Shown here: in pieces, positions 44,710 to 54,566 of the stretch
How positions within the stretch are numbered: the first letter of the stretch is position 1
Layout: each line of letters begins with the position of its first letter
From: Serratia grimesii NBRC 13537
GTDB taxonomy: Bacteria > Pseudomonadota > Gammaproteobacteria > Enterobacterales > Enterobacteriaceae
Assembly (NCBI RefSeq): GCF_001590905.1
Contig: NZ_BCTT01000006.1
Coordinates: 62,001-126,000, forward strand
Direction: 5' to 3'
Length of the DNA: 64,000 nt
Position numbers and translations under genes: made by a program
Notes under the pieces: model-generated
The model's database searches: none
What the model was told of the DNA's origin: nothing
The model's input: the letters and a program-made list of their open reading frames with translations, nothing else

Positions 44710-44716
44710 TTTTCGT

Positions 44717-45610
44717 TTATGTGAAGGTCTCGACGGCCCAATCGATAAACACGCGCATTTTGGCACTCAGATGGCGATTGGAGGGATAGACCACGTACAT
44801 CTGTTCCGAGGGCGGTTGCCAGTCTTGCAGCAGGCTGACCAGTTCGCCGTTGTCCAGATGCGGCTGGGCCATAAAGCGGAAGGTCTGGATAATGCCCAGC
44901 CCGGCCAATGCCGCGGCAAGTAGGGCATTGCCCTCGTTGACGCTGACGTGATAGCGGTGCTGGATATCAATCTCCTTGCCCCGATCGACAAAGTGCAGCG
45001 GCTGGATGCGATCGTTCAGCGCATGGCGGTAGTGCGCCAGCGGAAAACCCAGCTCCAGATCGCACGGGTGTTGCGGCGTGCCGTGGCGCGCCAGATAGGC
45101 TGGGGTGGCGCAGGTGACCCATTCAAGTTCGAACAGCCGGCGGGCAATCAGAGTGGAATCGGCCAGCGGCCCACTACGGATCACACAGTCGGCGCTGTCG
45201 TTAATCAGATCTATCAGCCGGTCGCCTACTCCGAGGTCGATCTGAATGTGCGGATAACGCGCGATAAAATCCGGCAGCGCTGGGAGCAACAGTTGGCGAG
45301 CGGTTGAGCCGCCGGCATCGATGCGCAATACCCCCTGTGGCGCACTTTGCGACTCGGTCATGCTGCCTTCCATTTGCTCCAACTCGGCCAGCCATTTTAC
45401 CGTTCTCTGGTAGTAGCATTCGCCCTCAGCAGTGACTGAGACGCTGCGAGTGGTACGCTGAAACAACTTCGTCTGCAGGTGATCTTCCAGGTTCTGGATT
45501 AGCTTAGTGACGGTGGCCTTGGGCATCCGCAGCGAATCTGCCGCACGGGTGAAACCGCCAGTTTCGACTACACGGTTAAACACCCGGATAGCGAGTAAAT
45601 GATGATCCAT
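44717..45610 (-). CDS. LysR-family regulator beside an MFS exporter
   Basis: 297 residues. N-terminus DHHLLAIRVFNRVVETGGFT and the HTH with RTTRSVSVTAEGECYYQRT are typical of the large LysR group that regulates exporters and oxidoreductases. Lies downstream of the MFS gene on the same strand (59-bp gap), so the two may be cotranscribed. Confidence 0.88.
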   Translation of the reverse strand: MDHHLLAIRVFNRVVETGGFTRAADSLRMPKATVTKLIQNLEDHLQTKLFQRTTRSVSVTAEGECYYQRTVKWLAELEQMEGSMTESQSAPQGVLRIDAGGSTARQLLLPALPDFIARYPHIQIDLGVGDRLIDLINDSADCVIRSGPLADSTLIARRLFELEWVTCATPAYLARHGTPQHPCDLELGFPLAHYRHALNDRIQPLHFVDRGKEIDIQHRYHVSVNEGNALLAAALAGLGIIQTFRFMAQPHLDNGELVSLLQDWQPPSEQMYVVYPSNRHLSAKMRVFIDWAVETFT

Positions 45611-45669
45611 AGGCTCTCACTGCAACACCCCGACCAATGCCGGGGTGTATTTCTGTGGATGAACAATGA

Positions 45670-46854
45670 TTATGACTGTTTAGCGCCAATCATGCCGGAA
45701 CGCAAGGTCAGGCCGAAAACCAGCGCGGCGGACAGGGTGAGTGCGCCACCGAACAGCATTGCGCTGCTGACGCCTTGCCAGTCGACGACCTCCCCACCCA
45801 GCAGAGCGCCGGAGGCCAGTGCAATCTGGATTACACAGACCAACAATGCCTGGCCTGCCTCTGGTGCTTGCGGTACGGCGGCGAACATCCAGTTGGTTGC
45901 GCAGACCGGCACCGCGCCAAATGCCAGCCCCCATACCATCACCATCAATGTGGCGCCTGCGATACCGCTGAGGAACGGTGAGACGATCAGGATGGCTGCC
46001 AGCATCGCGGCGATCAGGATAAAGGTGGCTCGCAGGCTGCGTTCAGCCAACCGCTCGCCGAGGAAAGTGCCGAGCAGACCAATAGCGCCATAGGCCAGCA
46101 GTTGCAGAGAAATCGCCGATGGACTGAGAACAAACACTTGTTGCAGCAGCGGCTTCAGGTAGGTATAGGCGGCAAAGTGGCCGATAAACAACAGCACGAT
46201 GGCAATCAGCCCGGTACGGGCCATCGGCAGGCGCAACGGTAACAGCAGATCGCTTACGGTGACCGGGCGAGTGGGGGGGACGGAAGTCAAAAGGCGCAGC
46301 TGCGCCAGCAGCACCCCAATCGCCAGCACCGCACTGCCAAAGAAGGCGGCGCGCCAGCCGAACAGGTCACCAATCAAGGCCCCGGCGGGGACGCCGCACA
46401 CGGCTCCGACCGAAATACCGCTGAGGATCAGCGCGGTGGCGCGCCCCTGGCTGGCTTCCGGCACCAGATGGCGGCCATAGTTGGCGGCGAAGGCCCAAAA
46501 GCCGCCGACGCAGATGCCCAGTAACACGCGGCCCAGCAGCATCATGGGGAAGTTAACCGCCAGTGCGGAGACCAGATTGGAGATGGCCAGCAGTACGCTC
46601 AGCGCCAGCATCAGCAGGCGACGATCGAGCCGACCGGCTGCCAGGCTCAGTGCCGGTGCGGCGATCGCCGCGATAATGCCGGGCACGGTCACCATAAGGC
46701 CTGCTTTGCCGGTGCTGACATCCAGAGAGGGGGCGATGTTGGTCAGCAGGCCGATCGGCAGAAACTCGGTGGTGACCATCACAAAACAGGCGACGGTGAG
46801 CGAAAAAATCGCCAGCCAGGGTGATGGTGCAGGTTTATCATTATTATTCAGCAT
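45670..46854 (-). CDS. MFS transporter, DHA1 drug/sugar-efflux type
   Basis: 394 residues, 12 membrane segments. VMVTTEFLPIGLLTNIAPSL in helix 1 and LGRVLLGICVGGFWAFAANY near loop 4 are typical of the SotB/AraJ/NepI exporters. Probably exports sugars, nucleosides or drugs; no specific substrate can be assigned. Confidence 0.88.
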   Translation of the reverse strand: MLNNNDKPAPSPWLAIFSLTVACFVMVTTEFLPIGLLTNIAPSLDVSTGKAGLMVTVPGIIAAIAAPALSLAAGRLDRRLLMLALSVLLAISNLVSALAVNFPMMLLGRVLLGICVGGFWAFAANYGRHLVPEASQGRATALILSGISVGAVCGVPAGALIGDLFGWRAAFFGSAVLAIGVLLAQLRLLTSVPPTRPVTVSDLLLPLRLPMARTGLIAIVLLFIGHFAAYTYLKPLLQQVFVLSPSAISLQLLAYGAIGLLGTFLGERLAERSLRATFILIAAMLAAILIVSPFLSGIAGATLMVMVWGLAFGAVPVCATNWMFAAVPQAPEAGQALLVCVIQIALASGALLGGEVVDWQGVSSAMLFGGALTLSAALVFGLTLRSGMIGAKQS

Positions 46855-47060
46855 AGTACCGCTCGTCCCAGGTGAATGTGTATACCGCGCGGCGAGCGCG
46901 GAGTGACAGAAGTCACAATTTACGCAGACCTCTGCGGCGGATAAATCCGTTTGCGGTAGTTACACTGTTTCCGTGGGGGAACAATCTCGGGAGGCAAGCA
47001 GGGCGGTGATTGGCGCTAAAGTGTCAGGCTAAAGACGTAATCGGCATAAGATTATGCAAA

Positions 47061-47080
47061 GGGCGCAGCAAGCTGCGCCC
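47061..47080 (-). terminator. lsrK terminator
   Basis: GGGCGCAG and CTGCGCCC form a perfect 8-bp stem with a 4-base loop, followed on the minus strand by TTTGCATAATC, 10 bases after the lsrK stop. Confidence 0.8.
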
Positions 47081-47089
47081 GAGTAAAGA

Positions 47090-48655
47090 TCACAACCCCG
47101 GGGCTTTCCACATCGAGGTGGTCAGGCCGTGGTCCACCAGCGTGAGCTGATCGGCATAGACCTGTTGCCAGGTCTCTTTTTGCCGCTGATACAGTGCATG
47201 ATTGGCCATATCCGGCTGGTATTCTCGCTCCCAGCGCACCAGTTGCTCGCCGGTTTGCGCCAGAGATTCATACAGCCCGGCACCCACCCCGGCAGCAATG
47301 GCGCAGCCTAACGCAGTTGCTTCTTTCACGACGGGGACGCGTACTGTCAGGCCAGTGACGTCGCTGAGGATTTGGCTCCATAACTTGCCCTTTGAACCGC
47401 CGCCGGCAAACACCAGTGAATGCGCCTGCATGCCGGAAAAACGGGCGATCTGCTCCAGGTTGCAAGCCGATACAATAGCGGCGTTTTCTTCCAGTGCCCG
47501 GAACAGGGTCTGCTTATTACAGCGTTCCGGGTCGAGTGACAGGTTGATAAACGATGGTGCGGCGTGATACCAGGTTTTGAAATGCATGGCATCGGAAAAT
47601 ATCGGCATGACGCCGTAGGCTCCAGGCGGCACTCGCGCCGCCATCTCTTCCAACAAACTGTATGCGTCTACGCCTAATCGTTCCGCCATCAGCTTTTCTT
47701 CGGCACAGAAGGCGTCGCGGAACCAGCGCATGGTCAACCCGGTGAAGAAGCTGATCGATTCTGCCTGCGCCATACCGGGAATAACGTGTGGGTTGATGCG
47801 GATATTCATTTCTGGGTCAGTTGCCGGTTCCGGCAGATTGACGATCTGTTGCCAGAAAGTGCCGCCCAGTACCGCAGTCTGTCCGGCGTGTACGACTCCC
47901 AACCCCAGACTGCCCAGTTGCACATCTCCACCCCCCATAACGACCGGAGTGCCGCGCAGCAGGCCGCTTTGTTGTGCTGCCAGCTCAGTAATATGTCCCA
48001 GCACACTGCCCGTCTCTTTCACTGGGGACAGCATGTCGGCACGCAGGCCGGCCATATCAAGCAGCGCAGGGCGCCAGTCGCGACTGACTAAATCCAGCAT
48101 GCCGGTGGTCCCGGCATTAGAGGGATCTACCGCCAGTTCACCGCTCAGCATATTCGCCAGCCAGTCGCTGATCATGGTCAGCGTCGCCGCTTGTCGGTAA
48201 ATATCCGGTCGGTGATGCGCCAGCCACAACAGGCGCGGCATGGCACTCAATGCCAACGTTTGGCCTGAATACTGGTAAACCTCACGTTCGAAATTATGGT
48301 TATGCAGCTCTTTCAGTTCGCTGACTTCCTGACTGGCACGTGCGTCAACGTTGGCACAGGCCCAGATAGGCGTACCGTTACGATCATAGAGCACGATGCC
48401 TTCGCGCATGGAACAGCAAGCTACGGAACGAATTGCCTGGCCAGTCAGGCCGGCATTTTGCAGTGCCTGACGGATGCACTGGCAGGTCAATTGCCAGTTG
48501 TGGGTGAGATCAAACTCCATTGAGCCGGGTACGTCAGGTACCGCCAAATGCCGCCATTCGGCCTGACCTTGGGCGATCTGGTTGCCCGCCAAGTCGAATA
48601 TTACCGCGCGAATGCTACCGGTACCGGCGTCCAGCGCCATCAAATAGTTATCCAT
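47090..48655 (-). CDS. lsrK: Autoinducer-2 kinase LsrK
   Basis: 521 residues, FGGY carbohydrate kinase fold. [68 protein letters not shown] and the closing [16 protein letters not shown] match E. coli LsrK nearly throughout. Phosphorylates imported AI-2 (DPD). The Lsr transporter genes and lsrR are not in the window, although lsrG lies 187 bp away on the other strand. Confidence 0.95.
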   Translation of the reverse strand: MDNYLMALDAGTGSIRAVIFDLAGNQIAQGQAEWRHLAVPDVPGSMEFDLTHNWQLTCQCIRQALQNAGLTGQAIRSVACCSMREGIVLYDRNGTPIWACANVDARASQEVSELKELHNHNFEREVYQYSGQTLALSAMPRLLWLAHHRPDIYRQAATLTMISDWLANMLSGELAVDPSNAGTTGMLDLVSRDWRPALLDMAGLRADMLSPVKETGSVLGHITELAAQQSGLLRGTPVVMGGGDVQLGSLGLGVVHAGQTAVLGGTFWQQIVNLPEPATDPEMNIRINPHVIPGMAQAESISFFTGLTMRWFRDAFCAEEKLMAERLGVDAYSLLEEMAARVPPGAYGVMPIFSDAMHFKTWYHAAPSFINLSLDPERCNKQTLFRALEENAAIVSACNLEQIARFSGMQAHSLVFAGGGSKGKLWSQILSDVTGLTVRVPVVKEATALGCAIAAGVGAGLYESLAQTGEQLVRWEREYQPDMANHALYQRQKETWQQVYADQLTLVDHGLTTSMWKAPGL

Positions 48656-48842
48656 AGCTCACACTCTCTGGGGTTTGGATCTTAACTATAGATGTCGCGC
48701 ACTTCACTCTTGTGGAGGAAGCGGAGAGGGGCGCGGGATTTGTGAACTGCGCTGCAAAATTGCCGTTGCAGGGGGTAAATCGGCGGGAATAAATCTATGG
48801 TTGGAAAGCACATTGGCCTTCAAGGTGAAACAAGGAGCAGTC

Positions 48843-49136
48843 ATGCACGTCACTCTGGTAGAAATTAACGTTAAACAGGACAAAATCGACGAGTTTATTG
48901 AAGTCTTCCGCGCCAATCACTTGGGGGCGATTGAGGAGCCGGGTAACCTGCGTTTTGACGTGCTGCAGGATGAAACTGTCCCGACGCGTTTTTATATCTA
49001 TGAGGCTTACCGGGACGAGCAGGCCGTCGCCGCCCACAAAAAAACGCCACACTATCTGCAATGCGTGGAAAAGCTGGAAGCGCTCATGAGCGGCCCACGT
49101 AAGAAAACGACCTTTATCGGCTTAATGCCGGGTTAG
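48843..49136 (+). CDS. lsrG: Phospho-AI-2 isomerase LsrG
   Basis: 97 residues from ATG 48843 with AAGGAG upstream. [40 protein letters not shown] and [16 protein letters not shown] match E. coli LsrG along its length; ABM (antibiotic-biosynthesis-monooxygenase) fold. Degrades phospho-AI-2. In E. coli it ends the lsrACDBFG operon; here the preceding genes are absent and it must use its own promoter. Confidence 0.95.
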   Translation: MHVTLVEINVKQDKIDEFIEVFRANHLGAIEEPGNLRFDVLQDETVPTRFYIYEAYRDEQAVAAHKKTPHYLQCVEKLEALMSGPRKKTTFIGLMPG

Positions 49137-49223
49137 GACGTAACGGTAGGGTAATTCTGTTCAATACAGTGAGTGCCTAAATCGTCAGTCTGGCATCTGT
49201 GAACTCTTTCTCAGGTGCCTGTA

Positions 49224-49817
49224 ATGAATATCTATATTTCGATGGCCGCTTTTGCGCTGGCCTCCTCCATTACCCCCGGTCCGGTCAATATTGTTGCGCT
49301 GAGCGCCGGGGCGCAATTCGGTTTTAAAGCCACCTTGCGTCATGTCTTTGGCGCCACACTGGGATTCACACTGTTGTTAATCCTGATAGGTCTCGGGCTG
49401 CACACGTTGTTGCTGTTGTGGCCGGTGCTGACGCAGGTGATCCAGTGGGCTGGCATCGCATTCTTGCTGTTTATGGCCTATCAATTGGGGTTTGATGACG
49501 GGCGGCTGGGTAACGGCAGTCAAGTGCACGCGCCGTCTTTTTGGTATGGGGCCCTTTTGCAGTGGCTAAATCCCAAGGCGTGGCTGGCTTCGGTAGCCAG
49601 TTTGGGGGCCTTTGTCGCCGACGGCGATCGGCTGTTGTTGTGGCAGTTCGCTGTGATTTACTTTGTGATTTGTTATGCGTCGGTGGCTTGCTGGGCCTAT
49701 GTGGGTGCAATGCTCACAGGTCTGCTGCAACAGGCTCGTAATGTGCGGCGTTTTAATCGCTTGATGGCTTTGTTGTTGGCGGCCAGCGCCTGCTATTTGC
49801 TGGCCGACGGTGTTTAG
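49224..49817 (+). CDS. LysE/RhtB-family amino-acid exporter
   Basis: 197 residues from ATG 49224 (AGGTG upstream). AFALASSITPGPVNIVALSA is the LysE signature, six membrane segments follow, and LQWLNPKAWLASVASLGAF is the second family motif. Its last 4 bases overlap the 3' end of the convergent AraC gene. Confidence 0.88.
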   Translation: MNIYISMAAFALASSITPGPVNIVALSAGAQFGFKATLRHVFGATLGFTLLLILIGLGLHTLLLLWPVLTQVIQWAGIAFLLFMAYQLGFDDGRLGNGSQVHAPSFWYGALLQWLNPKAWLASVASLGAFVADGDRLLLWQFAVIYFVICYASVACWAYVGAMLTGLLQQARNVRRFNRLMALLLAASACYLLADGV

Positions 49818-50626
49818 CGTGGGTTTTGGTACTGACCGGGGGTTGCGGCCAACAGCAGCTTGAAGGTGCGTTGAAAGTGAGCCTGATCGGCAAAACCGCT
49901 TTCGCTGGCGGCTGCGGCAATCGGATATCCACGTTTCAGTAGCCGGTGGCCGAACTGAATGCGTTGATTAACCAGATAGGCGTGCGGTGTCATGCCATAA
50001 CGTTGCTTAAAGGCGCGGATCAGGTAAGACGGTGAAAGTGACGCGGCCTGGCAGATGGCATCCAACGTCAGCGGTTGGGTGCAGTGCGTGCTGATAAACG
50101 CCGCTGCTGTTTCCAGCCTGGGGTGCCCGGTTGTTGGCGGGCGAGCGTTACCCTGATGGATCTGCAGTTCAGAGAAATACTCTATCAGGGCAATGTGTTT
50201 TTCCAGATGGCAGCGTTGTGGGTCAATCAATAGCGCATAAAGCAGGTTCAGACCGTTGAACAGAGTAGGGACACGACTGATCACTGGGTTGAACGGGATA
50301 AAACCCCCTTCGCCACCGGTGATTTCTTGCTGTAATTTACCCAGCCATGCGGCATCAATATAAAACATGATGTATGACCAGCGCTGGTCACCGATTGGGT
50401 TACAGGCGTGGGCTTGCTGCGGGTTAATCATCACCACATCCCCGGTACTGACCTGCAACCGTTGGCTGCCGTTAATATAAATGCTGGTGCCATCAGTGAT
50501 GGCGCCGATGGAAAAGATCTCATGGCTGTGCAGGGCGTAGCAGACCTTACGACCATCTTCAATGGCTCGGGCTTCCACAAAGGGGAGCTGTGGGTCACGC
50601 CAGAACTGCGGTATATGTGCGGTCAT
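49814..50626 (-). CDS. AraC-family regulator with cupin sensor domain
   Basis: 270 residues. Residues 15-100 form the cupin/AraC ligand-binding fold (CYALHSHEIFSIGAITDG; TGDVVMINPQQAHACNP); 170-268 hold two HTHs (LDAICQAASLSPSYLIRAFK, AAAASESGFADQAHFQRTFK). The convergent overlap with the LysE exporter suggests regulation of that exporter, as is common for this subfamily. Confidence 0.88.
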   Translation of the reverse strand: MTAHIPQFWRDPQLPFVEARAIEDGRKVCYALHSHEIFSIGAITDGTSIYINGSQRLQVSTGDVVMINPQQAHACNPIGDQRWSYIMFYIDAAWLGKLQQEITGGEGGFIPFNPVISRVPTLFNGLNLLYALLIDPQRCHLEKHIALIEYFSELQIHQGNARPPTTGHPRLETAAAFISTHCTQPLTLDAICQAASLSPSYLIRAFKQRYGMTPHAYLVNQRIQFGHRLLKRGYPIAAAASESGFADQAHFQRTFKLLLAATPGQYQNPR

Positions 50627-50692
50627 TGGCTTTCCTTTCTGGCGCGAGGGACTCGCTTGTTATAGCGTAAAATATGCGTTGGAGGGAATGTG

Positions 50693-50910
50693 ATGATAAT
50701 TTTTAATGTGTTCGGCCGCCTGCTGGGCGTTAAACGCGTGGGGACGCAATGGCAGTTATTTCGTGTGACACTGCCGGAACACAAGTATGCGCGCAGCTAC
50801 GACATTGTGCTGCCAGATGAATTGACCGAGGATGAAATTGCCGGTTATCTGGGGGACATTTACCATGAGGCGGCACTGAACGCCATCCTGACGTCTTCAG
50901 GATTGAATAG
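50693..50910 (+). pseudogene. DUF7661-type small protein with a probable 1-bp frameshift
   Basis: From ATG 50693 (GGAGGG 6 bases upstream) the frame reads MIIFNVFGRLLGVKRVGTQW and IAGYLGDIYHEAAL, as in the DUF7661 family of about 70 residues. At 50876-50882 the expected ending appears one base out of frame: in the shifted frame the DNA reads R-H-P-D-V-F-R-I-E-stop (TAG 50908-50910), right before a terminator. In the raw frame translation instead runs to 51001 through the terminator and into the antisense of the next gene. One lost base in the A run before CGCCAT explains this. Confidence 0.65.
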
Positions 50911-50911
50911 C

Positions 50912-50937
50912 CCCCGGTCACGGGTACATGACCGGGG
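50912..50937. terminator. Bidirectional terminator between the DUF7661 gene and the RIO kinase
   Basis: CCCCGGTCA and TGACCGGGG form a perfect 9-bp stem with an 8-base loop. It starts two bases after the restored stop codon of the upstream gene and lies 6 bases from the stop of the convergent kinase gene. Confidence 0.75.
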
Positions 50938-50943
50938 CGGTGT

Positions 50944-51792
50944 TCAATCTTCTTCGTTACGGGCCATCAGCTGGCGTTGGTGCTCTTCACTTGCCGCCTG
51001 AATTTCTTCCAGAACTGAACCGACATCAGCGCGTTTATTGCTTTCGATAAACTTGCCTGTCAGCACGCTTGCCGGCGTCAGATTACCTTCTTGATATAGC
51101 GCCCAAATCTCTTTGGCGTACTTGCTGCCAAGCAGTTCAGGCGCATACTGGCCGTAATAATGCGACATGTTATTGATGTCGCGTTCGAACATGCTTTTGG
51201 CGTGGTTATTGGCGGCAGCGTCCACGACCTGCGGCAGATCGATAATCACCGGCCCATTTTTGTCCATGAGCACGTTGAATTCCGACAAATCGCCATGTAC
51301 CAGCCCAGCGCACAGCATGCGCACCGCGTAGTTCATCATCAGTGCGTGATCGGCCCGTGCCTGTTCCGGCGTCAGGGTCACATCGCTCAAACGGGGCGCT
51401 ACCAGGCCTTCTTCATCGGTAATGAGTTCCATCAGCAACACGCCATCCAGACAAATGTCGGGTTGTGGCACGCGCACGCCAGCTTTGGCGAGCAGATACA
51501 GCGCATCGACCTCGGTGTTCTGCCAGGCTTCTTCCTGCTGCTGGCGACCGAACTTAGAACCTTTGCTCATGGCACGTGCATCGCGGCTGTTACGTACTTT
51601 ACGGCCTTCCTGGTAGTTCACGGCCTGTTTGAAGTTACGCTTGTCTGCTTCTTTGTAAACTTTGGCGCAGCGGATCTCTTCGCCGCAGCGCACGATAAAG
51701 ACGTCGGCTTCTTTGCCACTTTTCAAACGGCGGATGACGTCGTCGATTAAACCATCATCTACCAATGGCTGGAGTCGTTTTGGAATTTTCAT
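50944..51792 (-). CDS. RIO1-like serine protein kinase
   Basis: 282 residues. ATP-binding Lys in CAKVYKEADKRNFK, the catalytic loop LVHGDLSEFNVLM and the metal-binding IIDLPQ (replacing DFG) identify a RIO-family kinase; the N-terminal LKSGKEADVFIVRCGEE is the RIO nucleotide loop. Similar to the bacterial PA4780-type kinases. Cytoplasmic. Cellular substrates unknown. Confidence 0.9.
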   Translation of the reverse strand: MKIPKRLQPLVDDGLIDDVIRRLKSGKEADVFIVRCGEEIRCAKVYKEADKRNFKQAVNYQEGRKVRNSRDARAMSKGSKFGRQQQEEAWQNTEVDALYLLAKAGVRVPQPDICLDGVLLMELITDEEGLVAPRLSDVTLTPEQARADHALMMNYAVRMLCAGLVHGDLSEFNVLMDKNGPVIIDLPQVVDAAANNHAKSMFERDINNMSHYYGQYAPELLGSKYAKEIWALYQEGNLTPASVLTGKFIESNKRADVGSVLEEIQAASEEHQRQLMARNEED

Positions 51793-51915
51793 GCAGCCTT
51801 GTACCCTATTTAGGCTCCGGTGTGAATGGTTTGCTAAGGTGTTACCCTAATTTAGACCCGAAAGGCAAAATTTAGTTTGTTGCCGCCGCGACACATTGCC
51901 GCCGCGGCGCATTAT

Positions 51916-53406
51916 CTACAGGGTTTCTGCCAGAACCCAAACGCTGACGCTGCCGCCGTTAACCGGAAAAGTAGCATTCCCGTGTTCGTCGGTGGTGACA
52001 TCATCTTGCCGATGACCAAGCAGGTCACGCCAGTTTTTATGTGCCAGTTCAGCGCCCAACGAAACCGTTTTGCTGCTTTCAGCGCCATTGGTGAGCACCA
52101 CGACGCAACCAGGGGCGTCAGCGGTACCGCTGCGACTGAAAGCCACGCAGTTTTTATCATCAAAATAATCGGTTTGCACGCCGTTGGCAAAGCGTTGTCG
52201 TGCTTGAATCAACTTTTCCAGTTCAGGGATAACCGGCATATCAATTTGGTATTCCTGGCCGTCGCTCCCTTTATCTTTATAACTGGCGCCGTACAGATCG
52301 GGATAGAACACACAGGGCACGCCTTGTTCGCGCAACAGGATCAAGGCGTAGGCCAGAGGCTTGAACCAAGGTTCGACCGGTGCTTCCAGTGATTGCAGCG
52401 GTTGCGTGTCGTGGTTGGCGACCAGCGTGACCGAATGTGCGGGATCGGCGGCGGTAAGGGTATCGGTGAAAATGTGCGCCATGTCGAACCCGTCCCCCTG
52501 CTTCGATGCCTGGTGAAACTTTAGGTGCAAGGCTACGTCGAACAGCATCACTTTGCCCTCGACCAGGTCAATATACTGCTGTAGCGCGGCCAAATCGTGT
52601 GACCAGTATTCGGCAACGATAAACAGATCACGTTGCGCGCTGTCGCGTACGTGGTCAGCCCATTCTTTAAAGAACCAGGCCGGAATGTGTTTAGCGGCAT
52701 CCAGACGGAAGCCATCGCACGGCAAGGTTTCCATCAGCCACCGCGCCCAGTATTTCAGTTCTTCCACGACCGCTGGATTGCGAAACTCGACGTCGGCACC
52801 CATCAGGTAATCGTAATTGCCTTTTTCGTCGCCGACCTGATCGTTCCAGCCGTCGTCGCCATAGTCATTGGCGATTTTAAATACGCCTTTTTGATCGGGT
52901 TGTTCAACATAATCAACGCCACCAAAGCAGGTGTAATCCCAAATGAACTTAGAGTAGGTGCCTTGTCGGCCGGGGAAGGTGAAGCGGGTATAGGCCAGCG
53001 CATCGAAGCCCTGATCGTTAATATCATTGCGATTGTTGGCGTCCGCTTTATACACGTGCACCTGTTCTTTCTCGTCGGCACCGAGTTTATGATTGAATAC
53101 CACGTCATAAATCACTCGCACGCCATTGTCGTGTAACGTTGTGGCAGCATGGGCCAGCGCCTCTTTGTCACCGTATTTGGTGGCGCGGCTGCCTTTTTGA
53201 TCGAACTCGCCTAAATCGAATAAATCGTAGCTGTCGTAACCGACCGAGTAGCCACCGGAGGCGCCCTTATAAGCAGGGGGGAGCCACAGATCGGTAATGC
53301 CCAACTCGGCAATATGTGCAGCGCGTTCGGCGGCTTCCTGCCATAACTTACCGCCGTCGGGGTAGTACCAATGGAAAAACTGCAGCAACGTGGTTTTTTT
53401 CGTCAT
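51916..53406 (-). CDS. amyA: Cytoplasmic alpha-amylase AmyA
   Basis: 496 residues without signal peptide. GH13 motifs in order: [21 protein letters not shown] (nucleophile Asp), IVAEYWSH (acid/base Glu), LVANHDTQP (transition-state Asp). Begins [20 protein letters not shown] like E. coli AmyA. Hydrolyses internal maltodextrins or glycogen. Confidence 0.95.
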   Translation of the reverse strand: MTKKTTLLQFFHWYYPDGGKLWQEAAERAAHIAELGITDLWLPPAYKGASGGYSVGYDSYDLFDLGEFDQKGSRATKYGDKEALAHAATTLHDNGVRVIYDVVFNHKLGADEKEQVHVYKADANNRNDINDQGFDALAYTRFTFPGRQGTYSKFIWDYTCFGGVDYVEQPDQKGVFKIANDYGDDGWNDQVGDEKGNYDYLMGADVEFRNPAVVEELKYWARWLMETLPCDGFRLDAAKHIPAWFFKEWADHVRDSAQRDLFIVAEYWSHDLAALQQYIDLVEGKVMLFDVALHLKFHQASKQGDGFDMAHIFTDTLTAADPAHSVTLVANHDTQPLQSLEAPVEPWFKPLAYALILLREQGVPCVFYPDLYGASYKDKGSDGQEYQIDMPVIPELEKLIQARQRFANGVQTDYFDDKNCVAFSRSGTADAPGCVVVLTNGAESSKTVSLGAELAHKNWRDLLGHRQDDVTTDEHGNATFPVNGGSVSVWVLAETL

Positions 53407-53508
53407 GAGCCAGCGTCCCTATTTGCCAAAAGAAGGTGCAAGATGAGCCGCAACCCATCCCATCCTGTTACAGCATGGGCTACTTTTGGCAAAAGGGAAA
53501 CTCGGTTT

Positions 53509-53529
53509 GGGCGGCCGGATGTGCCGCCC
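53509..53529 (-). terminator. Terminator of the lipoprotein operon
   Basis: GGGCGGC and GCCGCCC form a 7-bp GC stem with a 7-base loop, just after the DUF799 stop; AAACC and a later TTTCCCTTTT follow on the minus strand. Confidence 0.6.
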
Positions 53530-53535
53530 TGAAGG

Positions 53536-54195
53536 TTAACGCTGACTGGCGTAATGCGGTGAGCGCGGGCCATACAAAATGGCACCGTTTTTACCGTTTG
53601 CCGACAGTAAGCGCGTATTGGCAATAGCGCCAATATCGAAGCCTTTGTCGCTGATGGTATCGGCGATTTGCGCGATGGCCGCGCTGATCACCATACCCAG
53701 CAGACCGCCACCGGAGTTGTTGTTATTTTCGTTGCTGGAGGCAGTGGCGCTGCCAGCCCAAAGCTGTTTACCGTTACGCAGATCGACCAACCTGGCGTTT
53801 ACGGTGACGCGTGTTTCACTGCTAATCACTACATAGCTGGTGCCATATTGAATGACGTCCAGATACAGTACCGCGTCGGCACCGAAGATCTTATGCAACT
53901 TTTGAATGCTGACTGCGCGGATATCGTTGGCGTTAGTCAGGCCATTTTGCTGGAACGTTTCCTCGACCACGGCGACGGGCAGGACATAGTAACCGGCTTC
54001 CGCAAGCGGCAGCGTAGTGCTGGCAAGCACGCTGTGGCTGGCTTTGACATCCGGCGACTGATTGACCGGTGGCAGTACCAGGATTGATTTCGGCTTGCTC
54101 TCGTGGAACGCAGCATAATCGTAAGGAGCCTGTTTGGCGCAACCGCTCAGCAGCAGGGTGACAGCGATACCGAAGAAACCTAATGCACGTTTCAT
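53536..54195 (-). CDS. DUF799 lipoprotein (GNA1162-like)
   Basis: 219 residues. Lipobox LSGC with Cys19. SKPKSILVLPPVNQSPDVKA near the N-terminus and TSYVVISSETRVTVNARLVD are family motifs; the fold resembles the periplasmic TolB-N/CsgG core. Third gene of a three-lipoprotein operon, overlapping the DUF4810 gene by 4 bases. Role unknown, likely part of an outer-membrane complex with the CsgG-like protein. Confidence 0.85.
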   Translation of the reverse strand: MKRALGFFGIAVTLLLSGCAKQAPYDYAAFHESKPKSILVLPPVNQSPDVKASHSVLASTTLPLAEAGYYVLPVAVVEETFQQNGLTNANDIRAVSIQKLHKIFGADAVLYLDVIQYGTSYVVISSETRVTVNARLVDLRNGKQLWAGSATASSNENNNNSGGGLLGMVISAAIAQIADTISDKGFDIGAIANTRLLSANGKNGAILYGPRSPHYASQR

Positions 54196-54548
54196 TTAAA
54201 GCTCCCCTTATCCTTGGCCATCAGGAAATTCATAAACGGCGCCGATTCCGGGAACAGTGATTTTTCCGTATTGAATTCGGTCATGGCGTGCTCGGTATTA
54301 CCGGTTTTGCTGTACAGCAGGCCCAGTTGCGCATGCAGGCCTGGCGGTACGGCTTTATTCTTGGCGCGAGATTTTTCAACGATTTCTTTTAGCGTCAAAA
54401 TCTGTTGCTCAGGGCTGAGGCCATCCTGCTGGTAATATTGATAAATCGAGGTTTGGTAGCCATCCCAGTTGTAGAGCGTTTTTGGCGCGGCACAGCCGGC
54501 CAGCAGGGTTGCTGCGACCAGCACCCCACCCATTTTTTTAGTTATCAT
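54192..54548 (-). CDS. DUF4810 lipoprotein
   Basis: 118 residues. Lipobox LAGC with Cys19, then PKTLYNWDGYQTSIYQYYQQ and a short TPR-like stretch (PPGLHAQLGLLYSKTGNTEH). Small partner that always travels with CsgG-like and DUF799 lipoproteins. Middle gene of the operon. Confidence 0.87.
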   Translation of the reverse strand: MITKKMGGVLVAATLLAGCAAPKTLYNWDGYQTSIYQYYQQDGLSPEQQILTLKEIVEKSRAKNKAVPPGLHAQLGLLYSKTGNTEHAMTEFNTEKSLFPESAPFMNFLMAKDKGSFK

Positions 54549-54566
54549 ATTTCTGCTTCTATTCCG

